Shown here piece by piece: positions 55,177 through 63,854 of a stretch of DNA of 64,000 nucleotides. How positions within the stretch are numbered: the first letter of the stretch is position 1; every line of letters begins with the position of its first letter. Origin of the DNA: Azospirillum brasilense (GTDB lineage: Bacteria > Pseudomonadota > Alphaproteobacteria > Azospirillales > Azospirillaceae); assembly GCF_003349955.1 (NCBI RefSeq), contig NZ_QLKQ01000003.1, positions 62,001 through 126,000 of the forward strand, given 5' to 3'. Made by a program: the position numbers and the translations under genes. Under the pieces are notes generated by a model. It did no database searches, was not told where the DNA came from, and was given only the letters and a program-made list of their open reading frames with translations.

Positions 55177-56354
55177 CGGGAACGCGGACGGGCCGGCGGG
55201 GCAGCACCACCGCCTGGGCGGACATCGATCTGCACGCCCTCGGCCGGAACCTGGAACGGCTGCGCCGCGGCCTTCCCCCCGGTCAGGCGGTCCTTGGGGT
55301 GGTCAAGGCGGACGCCTACGGCCACGGCGCCGGACCGGTCGGGCGGGCGCTCCAGCGGTTCGGGGTCGACGGGCTGGCGGTGGCCGACATGGGCGAGGGC
55401 ATCACCCTGCGGCGGGCCGGAGTCACGGCCCCCATCCTGGTCATCGACCCACCGCTGTCCAGCCAGCTCCGGCTGCCCGCCCTGCACCGGCTGGGCGCCA
55501 CCGTGACCAGCCTGATCGAGGCGCGGGCGCTCGCCACCGCCGCCAACCGCGCCGGCCGGACGGTCGATGTGCATGTCCGGGTGAACACCGGCTTCGCCGG
55601 CTTCGGGGCGCCGCAGGCGGACCTGACCGACCTGCTGGCCGCGGTCGCCAGCGCGCCGACGCTGCGGCTGGAGGGGCTCTACACCCACCTGTCCGGCGCC
55701 TACGGCCCCTATGAGGACGGCGGCCTGGCGGAGCTGGAGCGGTTCGGCGAGGCGGTCGACGTGGCTCGGGCCGCCGGGCTGCTGCCGCCGCTGGTCCACG
55801 CGCTCAGCAGCCCGGCGCTCGGCCGGCCCCTGCTGACCGCGGCCGCGGCGCGCATCGGTTGCACGGCGGTGCGGTGCGGAGCCGCCCTGTTCGGCATCCG
55901 CATGGTGGACGGTGAGTCGCCCCTCCCCCTCGCCCCGGTGATGAGCCTGAAGGCCCGCGTCACCCGCGTGACCGCGCTGGAGCCGGGCGACGTCGCTGAC
56001 TACGCCGCCGCCAGCGCGGCGCCCCGGCGCATACCGGTGGCGGTCCTGCCCTTCGGCTTCTCCGACGGACACCATCTGCACCGGCTTGCCGGCGGAGTGC
56101 TGCTGATCCGTGGCCGCCCGGCGCCGATCCTGGCGCGCCCCTTCATGAGCGGCCTTCTGGCCGACCTGACGGACATCCCCGGCGTCCAGCCGGGCGACGA
56201 GGCGGTCCTGATCGGGCGGCAGGGCGATCACCGGATCACGGTGGAGGACATCGCGGCGCGGTCCGGGCTGCGGCCCAGCGCGGTCCCGCTTCTCGGACCG
56301 CGGGTCGTCCGCCGTTACCGGACCGGCGCCACGGGAGAGGAGCAGCCGGAATGA
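55173..56354 (+). CDS. alanine racemase-like PLP protein lacking the catalytic tyrosine
   Basis: 393-residue protein with the fold-type III layout of alanine racemase: PLP lysine in VVKADAYGHG (Lys45), the VNTGFAGFG block near 138, THLSGAY near 171, the VRCGAALFG block near 233 that carries the Arg contacting the PLP nitrogen, and a C-terminal beta domain. In active racemases the second base is the tyrosine of GY(G/A)DGY; here it reads GFSDGH, with Phe296 (codon TTC). A Tyr-to-Phe change at this base normally removes racemase activity, so it may be a one-base epimerase, a lyase or decarboxylase-like enzyme, or a binding protein. Overlaps both neighbours by 4 bp. Confidence 0.8.
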   Translation: MTGTRTGRRGSTTAWADIDLHALGRNLERLRRGLPPGQAVLGVVKADAYGHGAGPVGRALQRFGVDGLAVADMGEGITLRRAGVTAPILVIDPPLSSQLRLPALHRLGATVTSLIEARALATAANRAGRTVDVHVRVNTGFAGFGAPQADLTDLLAAVASAPTLRLEGLYTHLSGAYGPYEDGGLAELERFGEAVDVARAAGLLPPLVHALSSPALGRPLLTAAAARIGCTAVRCGAALFGIRMVDGESPLPLAPVMSLKARVTRVTALEPGDVADYAAASAAPRRIPVAVLPFGFSDGHHLHRLAGGVLLIRGRPAPILARPFMSGLLADLTDIPGVQPGDEAVLIGRQGDHRITVEDIAARSGLRPSAVPLLGPRVVRRYRTGATGEEQPE

Positions 56355-57544
56355 GCCCGCATTCCTCCTCCGACGCCCCCGGAGCCACGGCGATCACCCG
56401 CCGCGGCTGGATGGCCGGCGCCGCCGCCGCCGGTCTCGGCGCCAGCCTCGGCGCCCTCTGCCCGCCGGCCACGGTGCTGGCCGCCCCCCGACCGCTCCCC
56501 TCGGTCCGGGACGTGCCGCGGCGCTGGCGCGTCGGCTACGCCGAATCCATGCCCTACGGCAACTACGCCGCGACCCTCGCTGCCATCCTGGGCGAGCTGG
56601 AGCGGATGGGCTGGACCGGCGAACTGACCGGCATGCCCTACCGTCCGGGCCAGACCGACACCGCGGCCCTGTGGTCCTGGCTGGCCGCCCGAGCCGGCAG
56701 TCCGGTTCTGGAGTTCGTTGCCGACGCTCACGCCACCAATCTGACGGCCGAGGGCGCCGCCGCGCTGGTGAGGCGCCTGCAGGACCCGCCCGACATCGAC
56801 CTGATGATCGTCATGGGGACGGTGGCCGGGGTCGCCCTGGCGACCGACGCCCACCGGGTGCCGGTCCTCGCCTTCTCCTGCACCAACCCGATCGCCGCCG
56901 GGATCGTCGAGTCGGAGACCGACACCGGGCGCGATCATGTGTGGGCGCATCTCGACCCGCGGCGCTTCCAGCGCCAGCTCTCCATCTTCCACAAGACCTT
57001 CGGGTTCCGGCGGCTGGGCATCGCCTACGACGACAGCCCGACGGGGCGGGCCATCGCCTCGCTGCCCGACATCGAGGCGACGGCCGAGCGGCTCGGCTTC
57101 GCGCTGGTGCGCCGGCATGTCCGCGCGCCGATCGACCATCTCGACCAGTACCGCTACGAGGTTGATCTGACCGCCGCCTGGGACGGGCTGTCGCGCGAGG
57201 CCGAGGCCGTCTACATCACCTACGGGCGTTGGCCGCTGGACCGCTTCACCGCGCTGGCCCGACCCTTCCTGAAACGGCGCATCCCGACCTTCTCTCAACT
57301 CGGCCCCGAGGAGGTGGAGCGCGGCGCGCTGATGAGCATCGCCCGCGCCGACATGGCGGGCATCGGCCATTTTGGCGCCGCCACCCTGGCCCGCGTCATG
57401 GCCGGCGAGCCGCTGCGCCACCTGCCGCAGGTCTATTTCGACACCCCGTCCATCGCCTGGAACGCCGCGACCGCGGCCACCATCGGCTACCGCATCCCCT
57501 TCCCGGCCCTGCTGGCGGCGGATTCACTGCACGGAGTGCTCTAG
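56351..57544 (+). CDS. Tat-exported ABC-type substrate-binding protein
   Basis: 397-residue periplasmic binding protein. The N-terminus has a Tat-type signal, TRRGWMAGAAAAG at about 17-30, with a hydrophobic stretch to about 45. The body has two lobes as in the ABC_sub_bind (PF04392) family: a WRVGYAESMPYGNY start, the IVMGTVAGVAL helix near 155, LAFSCTNPIAAGIV near 172, and FGFRRLGIAYDDSPTGR near 217 opening the second lobe. No ABC permease or ATPase gene is adjacent. It is followed after 2 bp by the sensor-MFS fusion gene, which suggests the two proteins work together. Confidence 0.78.
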   Translation: MSPHSSSDAPGATAITRRGWMAGAAAAGLGASLGALCPPATVLAAPRPLPSVRDVPRRWRVGYAESMPYGNYAATLAAILGELERMGWTGELTGMPYRPGQTDTAALWSWLAARAGSPVLEFVADAHATNLTAEGAAALVRRLQDPPDIDLMIVMGTVAGVALATDAHRVPVLAFSCTNPIAAGIVESETDTGRDHVWAHLDPRRFQRQLSIFHKTFGFRRLGIAYDDSPTGRAIASLPDIEATAERLGFALVRRHVRAPIDHLDQYRYEVDLTAAWDGLSREAEAVYITYGRWPLDRFTALARPFLKRRIPTFSQLGPEEVERGALMSIARADMAGIGHFGAATLARVMAGEPLRHLPQVYFDTPSIAWNAATAATIGYRIPFPALLAADSLHGVL

Positions 57545-57546
57545 CC

Positions 57547-60066
57547 ATGGCCTCACCCGGCGCCCCGTCCGGCCGCTCCGGCCCCCTCCGCGCCTTCCTG
57601 GTGTCGGTGCTTCTGGTCGGGGTGACCCTGGCCTTCAGCCTGAGCATCAATCTCGGGTCCTTCCGCCAGAATTACGCGGGCACGCTGATGGCCGCCTTCG
57701 CGGTGGTCGGCGGCAAGACCGTGGAGAACGTCCAGGACGCACTGGGCTACGGCAAGCCGTTGGACGATTTCTACGGGCTGGAAGCGATTCTCGACCAGCT
57801 TGCCGCCAATCTGCCCTGGGCGCGGGGGATCGGGGTGGCGGTGGCCGACGGGCGCGTCGTCGCCACCGCCAAGGGCCGACCGGTGGAGCCGATGGAGGAG
57901 GCCACCCTGCGCCGCGCCCGCGCGGAGCTGGAGCGGCGTCCCCATTGGTTCCGGCACGAGCCCGACCACGGCACCTACAGCCTCTATCTGCCGATCCGCA
58001 ATCCCGGCGAGGCCGAGCGGGACGGACGGACCGCCGACGCTCCCGCCGGCTTTCTCATCGTCCAATCCGACAGCGCCCGGGTCGACGACCGGGTGGAGGA
58101 CTTCCGCGACCGCACCCTGCCGCAACTCCTGTGGACGGGGCTGGGAACGGTCGGCTTCCTCGGCCTGACCGGGCTGGCGATGGCCTTCGGGCTGCGCCGC
58201 GCGCCGGAGGCACGACGGGTCCGCCTGGAGCGCCTGCGCCGGCTGCTGGCGCTCGGCGCGATGCTGGCCGCCCAGACCGCGGCGGCGGCGGAATGCTACA
58301 CGCTGATCTCCACCGCCCATCTGGATGCCGCCGAACAGGCGACCCAGATCGTCGCCCGGATGATCCGCAACGACGTCGAGTCGGTGGTCCGGCGCGGACT
58401 GGACTATGGGTCGCTGGCCGGGGTGGACGGCTATTTCGAGCGCATCCGCGCCAGCATGCCCACCCTGCAGTCCATCGAGCTGGCCCTCCCCGGCATTACC
58501 CCGCCGAGTCACGACGCCCGCCACATCGTGGGCGGTGTCCCCTTCCTGTCGGACATGCCGGACGTGACGCTGCGCTGGCCGCTCGCCCAGGACCGCGGCG
58601 GCGAGGGGCGCGAGCTTGTGGCCGTGGTGGATGGCGACCGGGTGGCCGCCCAGCTGACCGAGTTCGGGCTGGACATGGCGACCATCCTCGTCACCTCGCT
58701 TCTGTTCATGTTCGAGATGGACCGCGTGCTCGGCGGACGGACGCGGATGGCCCGCCGCACCGGAAACGGGCGGGCCGAACCGGCAAGGCCCGTGTCGGGC
58801 GCGACCGGTGATTTCGCGGGCTCCATCCGCTTCTCGGCTTTTCTGATGTATTTCGGCGCCTTCCTGCCGGTGTCCTTCGTGCCGCTGCTGATGACCAGTT
58901 TCGGCGGGAACCCCTTTCCCCTGCTGTCGCCGCCCCAGGTCGCCGCGGCGCCCCTGACGGCGGAGATGCTGTGCGGGGTCGTCGCGGCGCTGGCCGCCGG
59001 ACGGCTGACCGGACGAGTCGGCTGGCGGGCGGTCTCGCTGGCTGGCTTCGCGGCGACGGCGGCGGGGATGGCTCTGGCCGCGGCGGCGGCGGCCGCCGCC
59101 GACCCGCTGCTGTTCGTGGTGGCCCGCGGGCTGGGCGGGGCGGGCGGCATGGCCGGGCTGATCGCCGCGAACGCCCTGATCGGGCGGCTGCGGGGTGTTG
59201 CCGACAGTTCCGCCCTGCAACCCGGCCTGTTCGCCGGCATGTACGCCGGGGTCAACTGCGGGGCGGTGTCGGGCGCCCTGCTCTCCACCACCTACGGCCC
59301 GGTGACGGTGTTCGCCGCGGGCGCCCTGATTCCGGTCGCCGGGCTGCTCTACACCGCCTTCGGCATCCCCCGCCTGCCCGGAGCCGTGCCGCCGGACACG
59401 CACTGCGCGCCCGCGGCGGTTCCCACGCCATGCGGGACGGTTCACCCGCGCCGGCGGCGCATCAAGGTGCCGCTGTTCCTGGCGCTGATCTCCCTGCCCA
59501 CCGCGGTGGCGGCGATGTTCCTGCCCTTCTACCTGCCGCTGTTCATCGCGGACCTCGGCCTGTCGTCGGCGACGGTGGGCCGCGCCTACCTGCTGCACGG
59601 CCTGTGCGTCGTGCTGGCCGGGCCGTTGCTGACCCGGATGGCGGCGCAGCGCCTTCCGATCCCGGGGGTGACCCTGCTGTCGGCGGCGATGATCGCCGGG
59701 GCGCTGGCGCTGTTCGGCCTCCAGGCGTCGCTGTGGACGGCCTTCGCCACGGTGTTCCTGATCGGCCTCGCGGAAAGCTTCGGGCTGTCCGCCCAGATCC
59801 GCCATGCCGAGCTTCTGGCGGCGCGCGAGGCGCGGCGACGCGATTCCGTGCTGGCCCTGCACGTCAACACCCGCAAGCTCGGGCAGGCCGCCGGGCCGCT
59901 GCTGTTCGGCACGCTGGCCGCCGCCGTCCCGCTGGGCGCCGGGCCGGAGGGGGTGGGGGTGATCGGCGGGCTGCTGGCCGGAAGCCTGCTGCTCTTCGCC
60001 CTGCTGACCTGGCGGCGGACCGTCCCGCACCGCATCGGGCGGGCGCGGACGGAGGGCGGACGATGA
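57547..60066 (+). CDS. sensor-MFS fusion: two extracytoplasmic domains joined to a major facilitator
   Basis: 839-residue membrane protein. A first helix at about 17-34 leads to a periplasmic domain (about 40-190), then two helices at 195-215 and 233-250, a second periplasmic-size domain (about 255-370), and a helix at 375-395. From about 425 the rest is a 12-helix MFS transporter: first helices start at SAFLMYFGAFLP, AGRLTGRVGW near 485 fits the loop 2-3 motif, and a linker near 610-635 separates the halves. The layout resembles Cache-type receptors fused to a carrier in place of a kinase. The ATG at 57547 starts 2 bp after the binding protein gene; the frame runs further upstream only by chance. 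Transported compound unknown. Confidence 0.78.
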   Translation: MASPGAPSGRSGPLRAFLVSVLLVGVTLAFSLSINLGSFRQNYAGTLMAAFAVVGGKTVENVQDALGYGKPLDDFYGLEAILDQLAANLPWARGIGVAVADGRVVATAKGRPVEPMEEATLRRARAELERRPHWFRHEPDHGTYSLYLPIRNPGEAERDGRTADAPAGFLIVQSDSARVDDRVEDFRDRTLPQLLWTGLGTVGFLGLTGLAMAFGLRRAPEARRVRLERLRRLLALGAMLAAQTAAAAECYTLISTAHLDAAEQATQIVARMIRNDVESVVRRGLDYGSLAGVDGYFERIRASMPTLQSIELALPGITPPSHDARHIVGGVPFLSDMPDVTLRWPLAQDRGGEGRELVAVVDGDRVAAQLTEFGLDMATILVTSLLFMFEMDRVLGGRTRMARRTGNGRAEPARPVSGATGDFAGSIRFSAFLMYFGAFLPVSFVPLLMTSFGGNPFPLLSPPQVAAAPLTAEMLCGVVAALAAGRLTGRVGWRAVSLAGFAATAAGMALAAAAAAAADPLLFVVARGLGGAGGMAGLIAANALIGRLRGVADSSALQPGLFAGMYAGVNCGAVSGALLSTTYGPVTVFAAGALIPVAGLLYTAFGIPRLPGAVPPDTHCAPAAVPTPCGTVHPRRRRIKVPLFLALISLPTAVAAMFLPFYLPLFIADLGLSSATVGRAYLLHGLCVVLAGPLLTRMAAQRLPIPGVTLLSAAMIAGALALFGLQASLWTAFATVFLIGLAESFGLSAQIRHAELLAAREARRRDSVLALHVNTRKLGQAAGPLLFGTLAAAVPLGAGPEGVGVIGGLLAGSLLLFALLTWRRTVPHRIGRARTEGGR

Positions 60067-60590
60067 CCGGCCTGTGCTTCGCCCTCCTGACCCCGGACGC
60101 GCTGGGCGCCGTCCTGGCGTTGCAGCGGGAGGCCTGCGGCCCGCTGATGCACCCGCTCACCGCGGCCGAGCTGTCCGACATGCTTGCCGGGCCGGCGGAG
60201 GGGCACGGGGTGGTCCTCGGGGCTGTGACCGACCATGCGCTCGCCGCTTTCCTCGCCGTGCAGTTTCCCGGCCGGGCCTCCCACAATCTGGGCCGCGATT
60301 ACGGCCTTCCGGACGGGGATCTCGACCAGGCTCTGCACTTCACCGGCATCCTGGTGCATCCGGACCGGCGCGGGCAGGGTCTGCACCGGCGCCTGATCGA
60401 AACCGCCGCACAAGGGGTCCTGACGCCGGGCCGGCACCGCTACTGGTTCGCCACCGTCCGGCCCGAGAACACCGCGAGCGTGCGCGGGATGCTGTCGGTC
60501 GGCATGCGCGTGTTCGCGCGCAAGCCCAAGCACGACGGGCACGACCGCCTCCTCTTCGTCCGAGACCTGTCCGCCCCGGCCGGCGGCTGA
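60063..60590 (+). CDS. GNAT family N-acetyltransferase
   Basis: 175-residue protein with the acetyl-CoA-binding motif A ILVHPDRRGQGLHRRLIE near residues 98-115, preceded by a beta strand with LHFTG, and a C-terminal NTASVRGMLSVGM segment. Cytosolic. Acts on an unknown amine. It is translationally coupled to the sensor-MFS gene (ATGA overlap at 60063-60066) and might modify the compound carried by it. Confidence 0.82.
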   Translation: MTGLCFALLTPDALGAVLALQREACGPLMHPLTAAELSDMLAGPAEGHGVVLGAVTDHALAAFLAVQFPGRASHNLGRDYGLPDGDLDQALHFTGILVHPDRRGQGLHRRLIETAAQGVLTPGRHRYWFATVRPENTASVRGMLSVGMRVFARKPKHDGHDRLLFVRDLSAPAGG

Positions 60591-60634
60591 GGCTCCCCTT
60601 GTCCCTGCTCCCCTGGCCCTCCGGAGACCGCCCG

Positions 60635-62776
60635 ATGTCCCAGACGCCGTACCGGATACGCCTGCGCGTGGGAATCGCGCTGGTCTTCCTGCTGACGACG
60701 GTGCCGCTGATCGCGGTGATGCTCAGCTATCTCTACCACGAGAATTCCCGCACCGCGCTGGAAGTGGCCTCGCAGTCCATCGCGCGCACCACCCAGACGG
60801 TCACCAACGACCTGAACGGTCTGGTCAGCCCGGTGGCCCGCGTCGCCGAGGCGATGGCCGGGTTCGGGCGGATCGACCGGAACGGGCTGAGGCGCATCGA
60901 ATCGCTGCGCTACTTCTCCGACGCCCTGGCCACCCTGCCGCAGCTCGCCTCCCTCTATGTCGGCTTCGCCGGGGACGGCGCCTTCTTCCAGATGGCGCGG
61001 CTGGCGCCAGACGGCGGACGCTTCGGCCCCGCCGCGCCGCCACCGGGGAGCGCGCTCGCCCTGCGCATGCAGGACGCCAGCTCCGGCCGGTTCGCCGACT
61101 CCTATTTCTATCTGCGCTCCTGGGGGCAGGTCACCGGCGTGGAGCGGACGGAGACGACGGAGGACCCGCGCACCGCCCCCTGGTACGTGGCGGCGCAGAA
61201 GGCGGGCGTGGCGGTGATGTCCGACGCCTTCGTCCTGCCGGCGACCCGCCGGCCGGTGGTCACCGTCTCCTACCGGATGGCCACCGACGACGGGGTGCCC
61301 ATCGGCACCATCGGGGCCGACGTCTCGCTGGACCGGCTGGCGGCCCGGTTGGACGCCCTGCGCATCGGGCCGTCCGGGGCGGTGTTCGTGATCGACGGCA
61401 ACGGGCGGGTGATCTGCCACAACCGGGCCGACCTGCTGGTCGGCGGCGACAGCGCGACGGCGTCGCTCCACACCACCGCGTCCTTCCCCGACCCGGTGCT
61501 GGCCGAGGCGGTGGAGCGCCGCAACGGCGGGGCCGGCGACCGCTTCATCGCCCCGCTGGGGCCGCAGGGCCGCGACTACATCGTCGAGTTCGCGACCCTG
61601 GCCGACGGGATCGGCAGCGGCTGGACCGTCGGCGTGGCGGTGGAGGTGGACGAGTTCGTCGGTTCGCTGCGCCGCGCCACCTACCGCATCGTCGTGATCG
61701 GCGCCGGGCTGCTGGCGGTGTCGGTCCTGCTGCTGCTCTGGCTGTCGCACCGGCTGACCCGCCCGATGCAGGACATCGTGTCGGAGACCAAGCGCATCCG
61801 CCATTTCGACCTGACCGGCCGCTTCGCCGTCCGCACCCGCGTGCAGGAGGTGGCGGAGCTGGCCGGCGCCGTGGAGGCCATGAAGGGCGGGCTGCGCCGC
61901 TTCGGCGCCTATGTGCCGAAGGCGCTGGTGCGCGACATCATCGTGACCGGCGACGGCGGCGAGCTGGGCGGCGAGACGCGCCCCCTCAGCATCCTGTTCA
62001 GCGACATCGCCGGTTTCACCGCCACCAGCGAGTCCATGCCGCCGCAGCAGGTGCTGGACCGGCTGACCACCTATTTCGAGCGGATGACCGCCTGCATCCA
62101 CGGCCATGGCGGCACCGTGGACAAGTTCATCGGCGACGCCATCATGGCCTTCTGGAACGCGCCGCGCCCCGACCCCGACCATGCGGAGCACGCCTGCCTT
62201 GCCGCGCTCGGCTGCCTGTCGGTCAACCGCGCCATCAACGACGCCTGCCTCGCCGCCGGCATGCCGCCGATGCCGACCCGCTTCGGCCTGCATCTGGGGG
62301 AGGTGGTGGTGGGCAATGTCGGCTCTTCCGACCGCATGCAGTACACGGCGCTGGGCTCCCACGTGAACCTCGCCTCGCGCATCGAGGGGCTGAACAAGGT
62401 CTACGGCACCAGCATCCTGGTCACCGGCGCGGTGGAGCAGGCGGTGCGCGGGCGCTTCCTGTTCCGTCCCGTCGATTTGGCGGTGCCCTCGGGCCTGTCG
62501 GCGCCGATCGAGCTGTTCGAACTGGTCGGCGCGCTCGACCCGCATTCGGCCTTCGCCCGCCCGCCGGAGACCCATGACCTGTGCCGCCAGTGGCACGTCG
62601 CCGTCTCGCTCTACCGCGGCCGGCGCTGGTCGGCCGCGCTCGACCTCCTGCGGCCGCTGGCCGACGAGCCGGAGGTGGCGGCGCTCGCCCGGCTCTACAT
62701 CGCGCGCTGCGAGCGGCTGATCGCCGATCCGCCCGGCGACGGCTGGGACCCCGCCGAGCATTTCAAGACCAAGTAG
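60635..62776 (+). CDS. Cache-HAMP class III adenylate/guanylate cyclase
   Basis: 713-residue membrane receptor that makes cAMP (or cGMP). Helix 12-33, a large periplasmic dCache domain (about 35-348), helix 351-371, HAMP (about 372-425), and a class III cyclase domain from 445. Metal ligands Asp457 (LFSDIAGFT) and Asp501 (FIGDAIMAFWN), the base-contact lysine in VDKFIGD and the NLASR Asn/Arg pair are all present, so it should be active. A short helical tail (about 635-713) follows. A CCGGAGACC site precedes the ATG. 44 bp from the GNAT gene and 15 bp before the TRAP protein gene. Confidence 0.9.
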   Translation: MSQTPYRIRLRVGIALVFLLTTVPLIAVMLSYLYHENSRTALEVASQSIARTTQTVTNDLNGLVSPVARVAEAMAGFGRIDRNGLRRIESLRYFSDALATLPQLASLYVGFAGDGAFFQMARLAPDGGRFGPAAPPPGSALALRMQDASSGRFADSYFYLRSWGQVTGVERTETTEDPRTAPWYVAAQKAGVAVMSDAFVLPATRRPVVTVSYRMATDDGVPIGTIGADVSLDRLAARLDALRIGPSGAVFVIDGNGRVICHNRADLLVGGDSATASLHTTASFPDPVLAEAVERRNGGAGDRFIAPLGPQGRDYIVEFATLADGIGSGWTVGVAVEVDEFVGSLRRATYRIVVIGAGLLAVSVLLLLWLSHRLTRPMQDIVSETKRIRHFDLTGRFAVRTRVQEVAELAGAVEAMKGGLRRFGAYVPKALVRDIIVTGDGGELGGETRPLSILFSDIAGFTATSESMPPQQVLDRLTTYFERMTACIHGHGGTVDKFIGDAIMAFWNAPRPDPDHAEHACLAALGCLSVNRAINDACLAAGMPPMPTRFGLHLGEVVVGNVGSSDRMQYTALGSHVNLASRIEGLNKVYGTSILVTGAVEQAVRGRFLFRPVDLAVPSGLSAPIELFELVGALDPHSAFARPPETHDLCRQWHVAVSLYRGRRWSAALDLLRPLADEPEVAALARLYIARCERLIADPPGDGWDPAEHFKTK

Positions 62777-62791
62777 CCAGAAGAGGACGCG

Positions 62792-63832
62792 ATGAAAAGC
62801 AGATGGACGGCGCGGCTGTTGGCCGCCTGCACGGTACTGGCGCTGGCGCTCGCCGCCGCCGGGGTGTCCGCCGAGACGGTCATCAAGCTGGCCCACCCCA
62901 ACCGCAACGACGCCTTCGACAACACCGCCGGGGCCATGGCGATCGTCTTCAAGAACCATGTGGAGGTGGCGACCGAGAAGCGCGTGCGCGTGGAGATCTT
63001 TCCCGAAGGCCAGATGGGCCGCGACGGCGACGCGGTGAAGCTGGTCCGCCAGGGGACCATCCAGTCGGCCATCTCCTCGGTCGGCGGGGTGGCGCCGCTC
63101 TACCCGATGCTGGCGGTCATCGACCTGCCCTTCGCCTATTCCTCGGTCGCCAACGCCTACGACGTCTTCGACGGCCCCTTCGGCCACCGGCTGGCCGAGG
63201 AGATCCGGCGCAAGGCGGGGCTCGCCGTGCTGGGCTTCGGCGATCCGGGCGGGCTGTTCACCATCACCAACTCCAAGCGCCCGATCCGCCAGCCCGAGGA
63301 CATGAAGGGGCTGAAGATCCGCACCATGGATCTGGAGACGCACCGCATCATGATCGGCAGCCTTGGCGGCACACCGGTCAACGTCGCCTGGTCGGACCTT
63401 TACAACGCGCTGGGCACCGGCGCGGTGGACGGCCAGATGAACCCGGTGCCGATCGTCCGCTTCGCCCGCTTCGACGAGGTGCAGCGCCACCTGACGCTGA
63501 GCAACCACCTGTTCCTCCCCTATGTCTGGGTGATGAACGCCAAGTTCCTGGACGACCTCGCCCCCAGCGACCGCGCGGCCGTGATGAACGCCGCCCGGCT
63601 GGGCGTCGTCGCCAGCCGCGGCCTCAGCCGCCTGATCGAATCCTCGGACCGCGGCCTGCCGCCGCTGGCGCAGCGCATGGAGGTCCACACGCTGACCCCG
63701 CGCGAGGCGGACGCGTTCCGCAAGGTGACCCAGCCCGCGGTGCGGCAGGCCATCGAGCGGCGGTTCGGAGCCGAGGGGGTGGAAATGCTGGCCGCCTTCG
63801 AACGGGCGATCCGCGAGGAGCGGACGCCGTAG
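62792..63832 (+). CDS. TRAP transporter substrate-binding protein, DctP family
   Basis: 346-residue periplasmic binding protein with a Sec signal ending in VSA (about residue 27). Family features: IKLAHPNRNDAFDN start of the mature part, FPEGQMGRDGDAVKLVRQGTI near 70, and the MKGLKIRTMDLETHRIM segment near 170 with the conserved Arg that binds the ligand carboxylate. Ligands of DctP proteins are usually organic acids. No DctQ or DctM membrane gene follows in the window; the next gene is on the other strand. It may serve the adjacent cyclase receptor. Confidence 0.87.
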   Translation: MKSRWTARLLAACTVLALALAAAGVSAETVIKLAHPNRNDAFDNTAGAMAIVFKNHVEVATEKRVRVEIFPEGQMGRDGDAVKLVRQGTIQSAISSVGGVAPLYPMLAVIDLPFAYSSVANAYDVFDGPFGHRLAEEIRRKAGLAVLGFGDPGGLFTITNSKRPIRQPEDMKGLKIRTMDLETHRIMIGSLGGTPVNVAWSDLYNALGTGAVDGQMNPVPIVRFARFDEVQRHLTLSNHLFLPYVWVMNAKFLDDLAPSDRAAVMNAARLGVVASRGLSRLIESSDRGLPPLAQRMEVHTLTPREADAFRKVTQPAVRQAIERRFGAEGVEMLAAFERAIREERTP

Positions 63833-63854
63833 GCGGCGCAGCCGGGCGGTCAGC

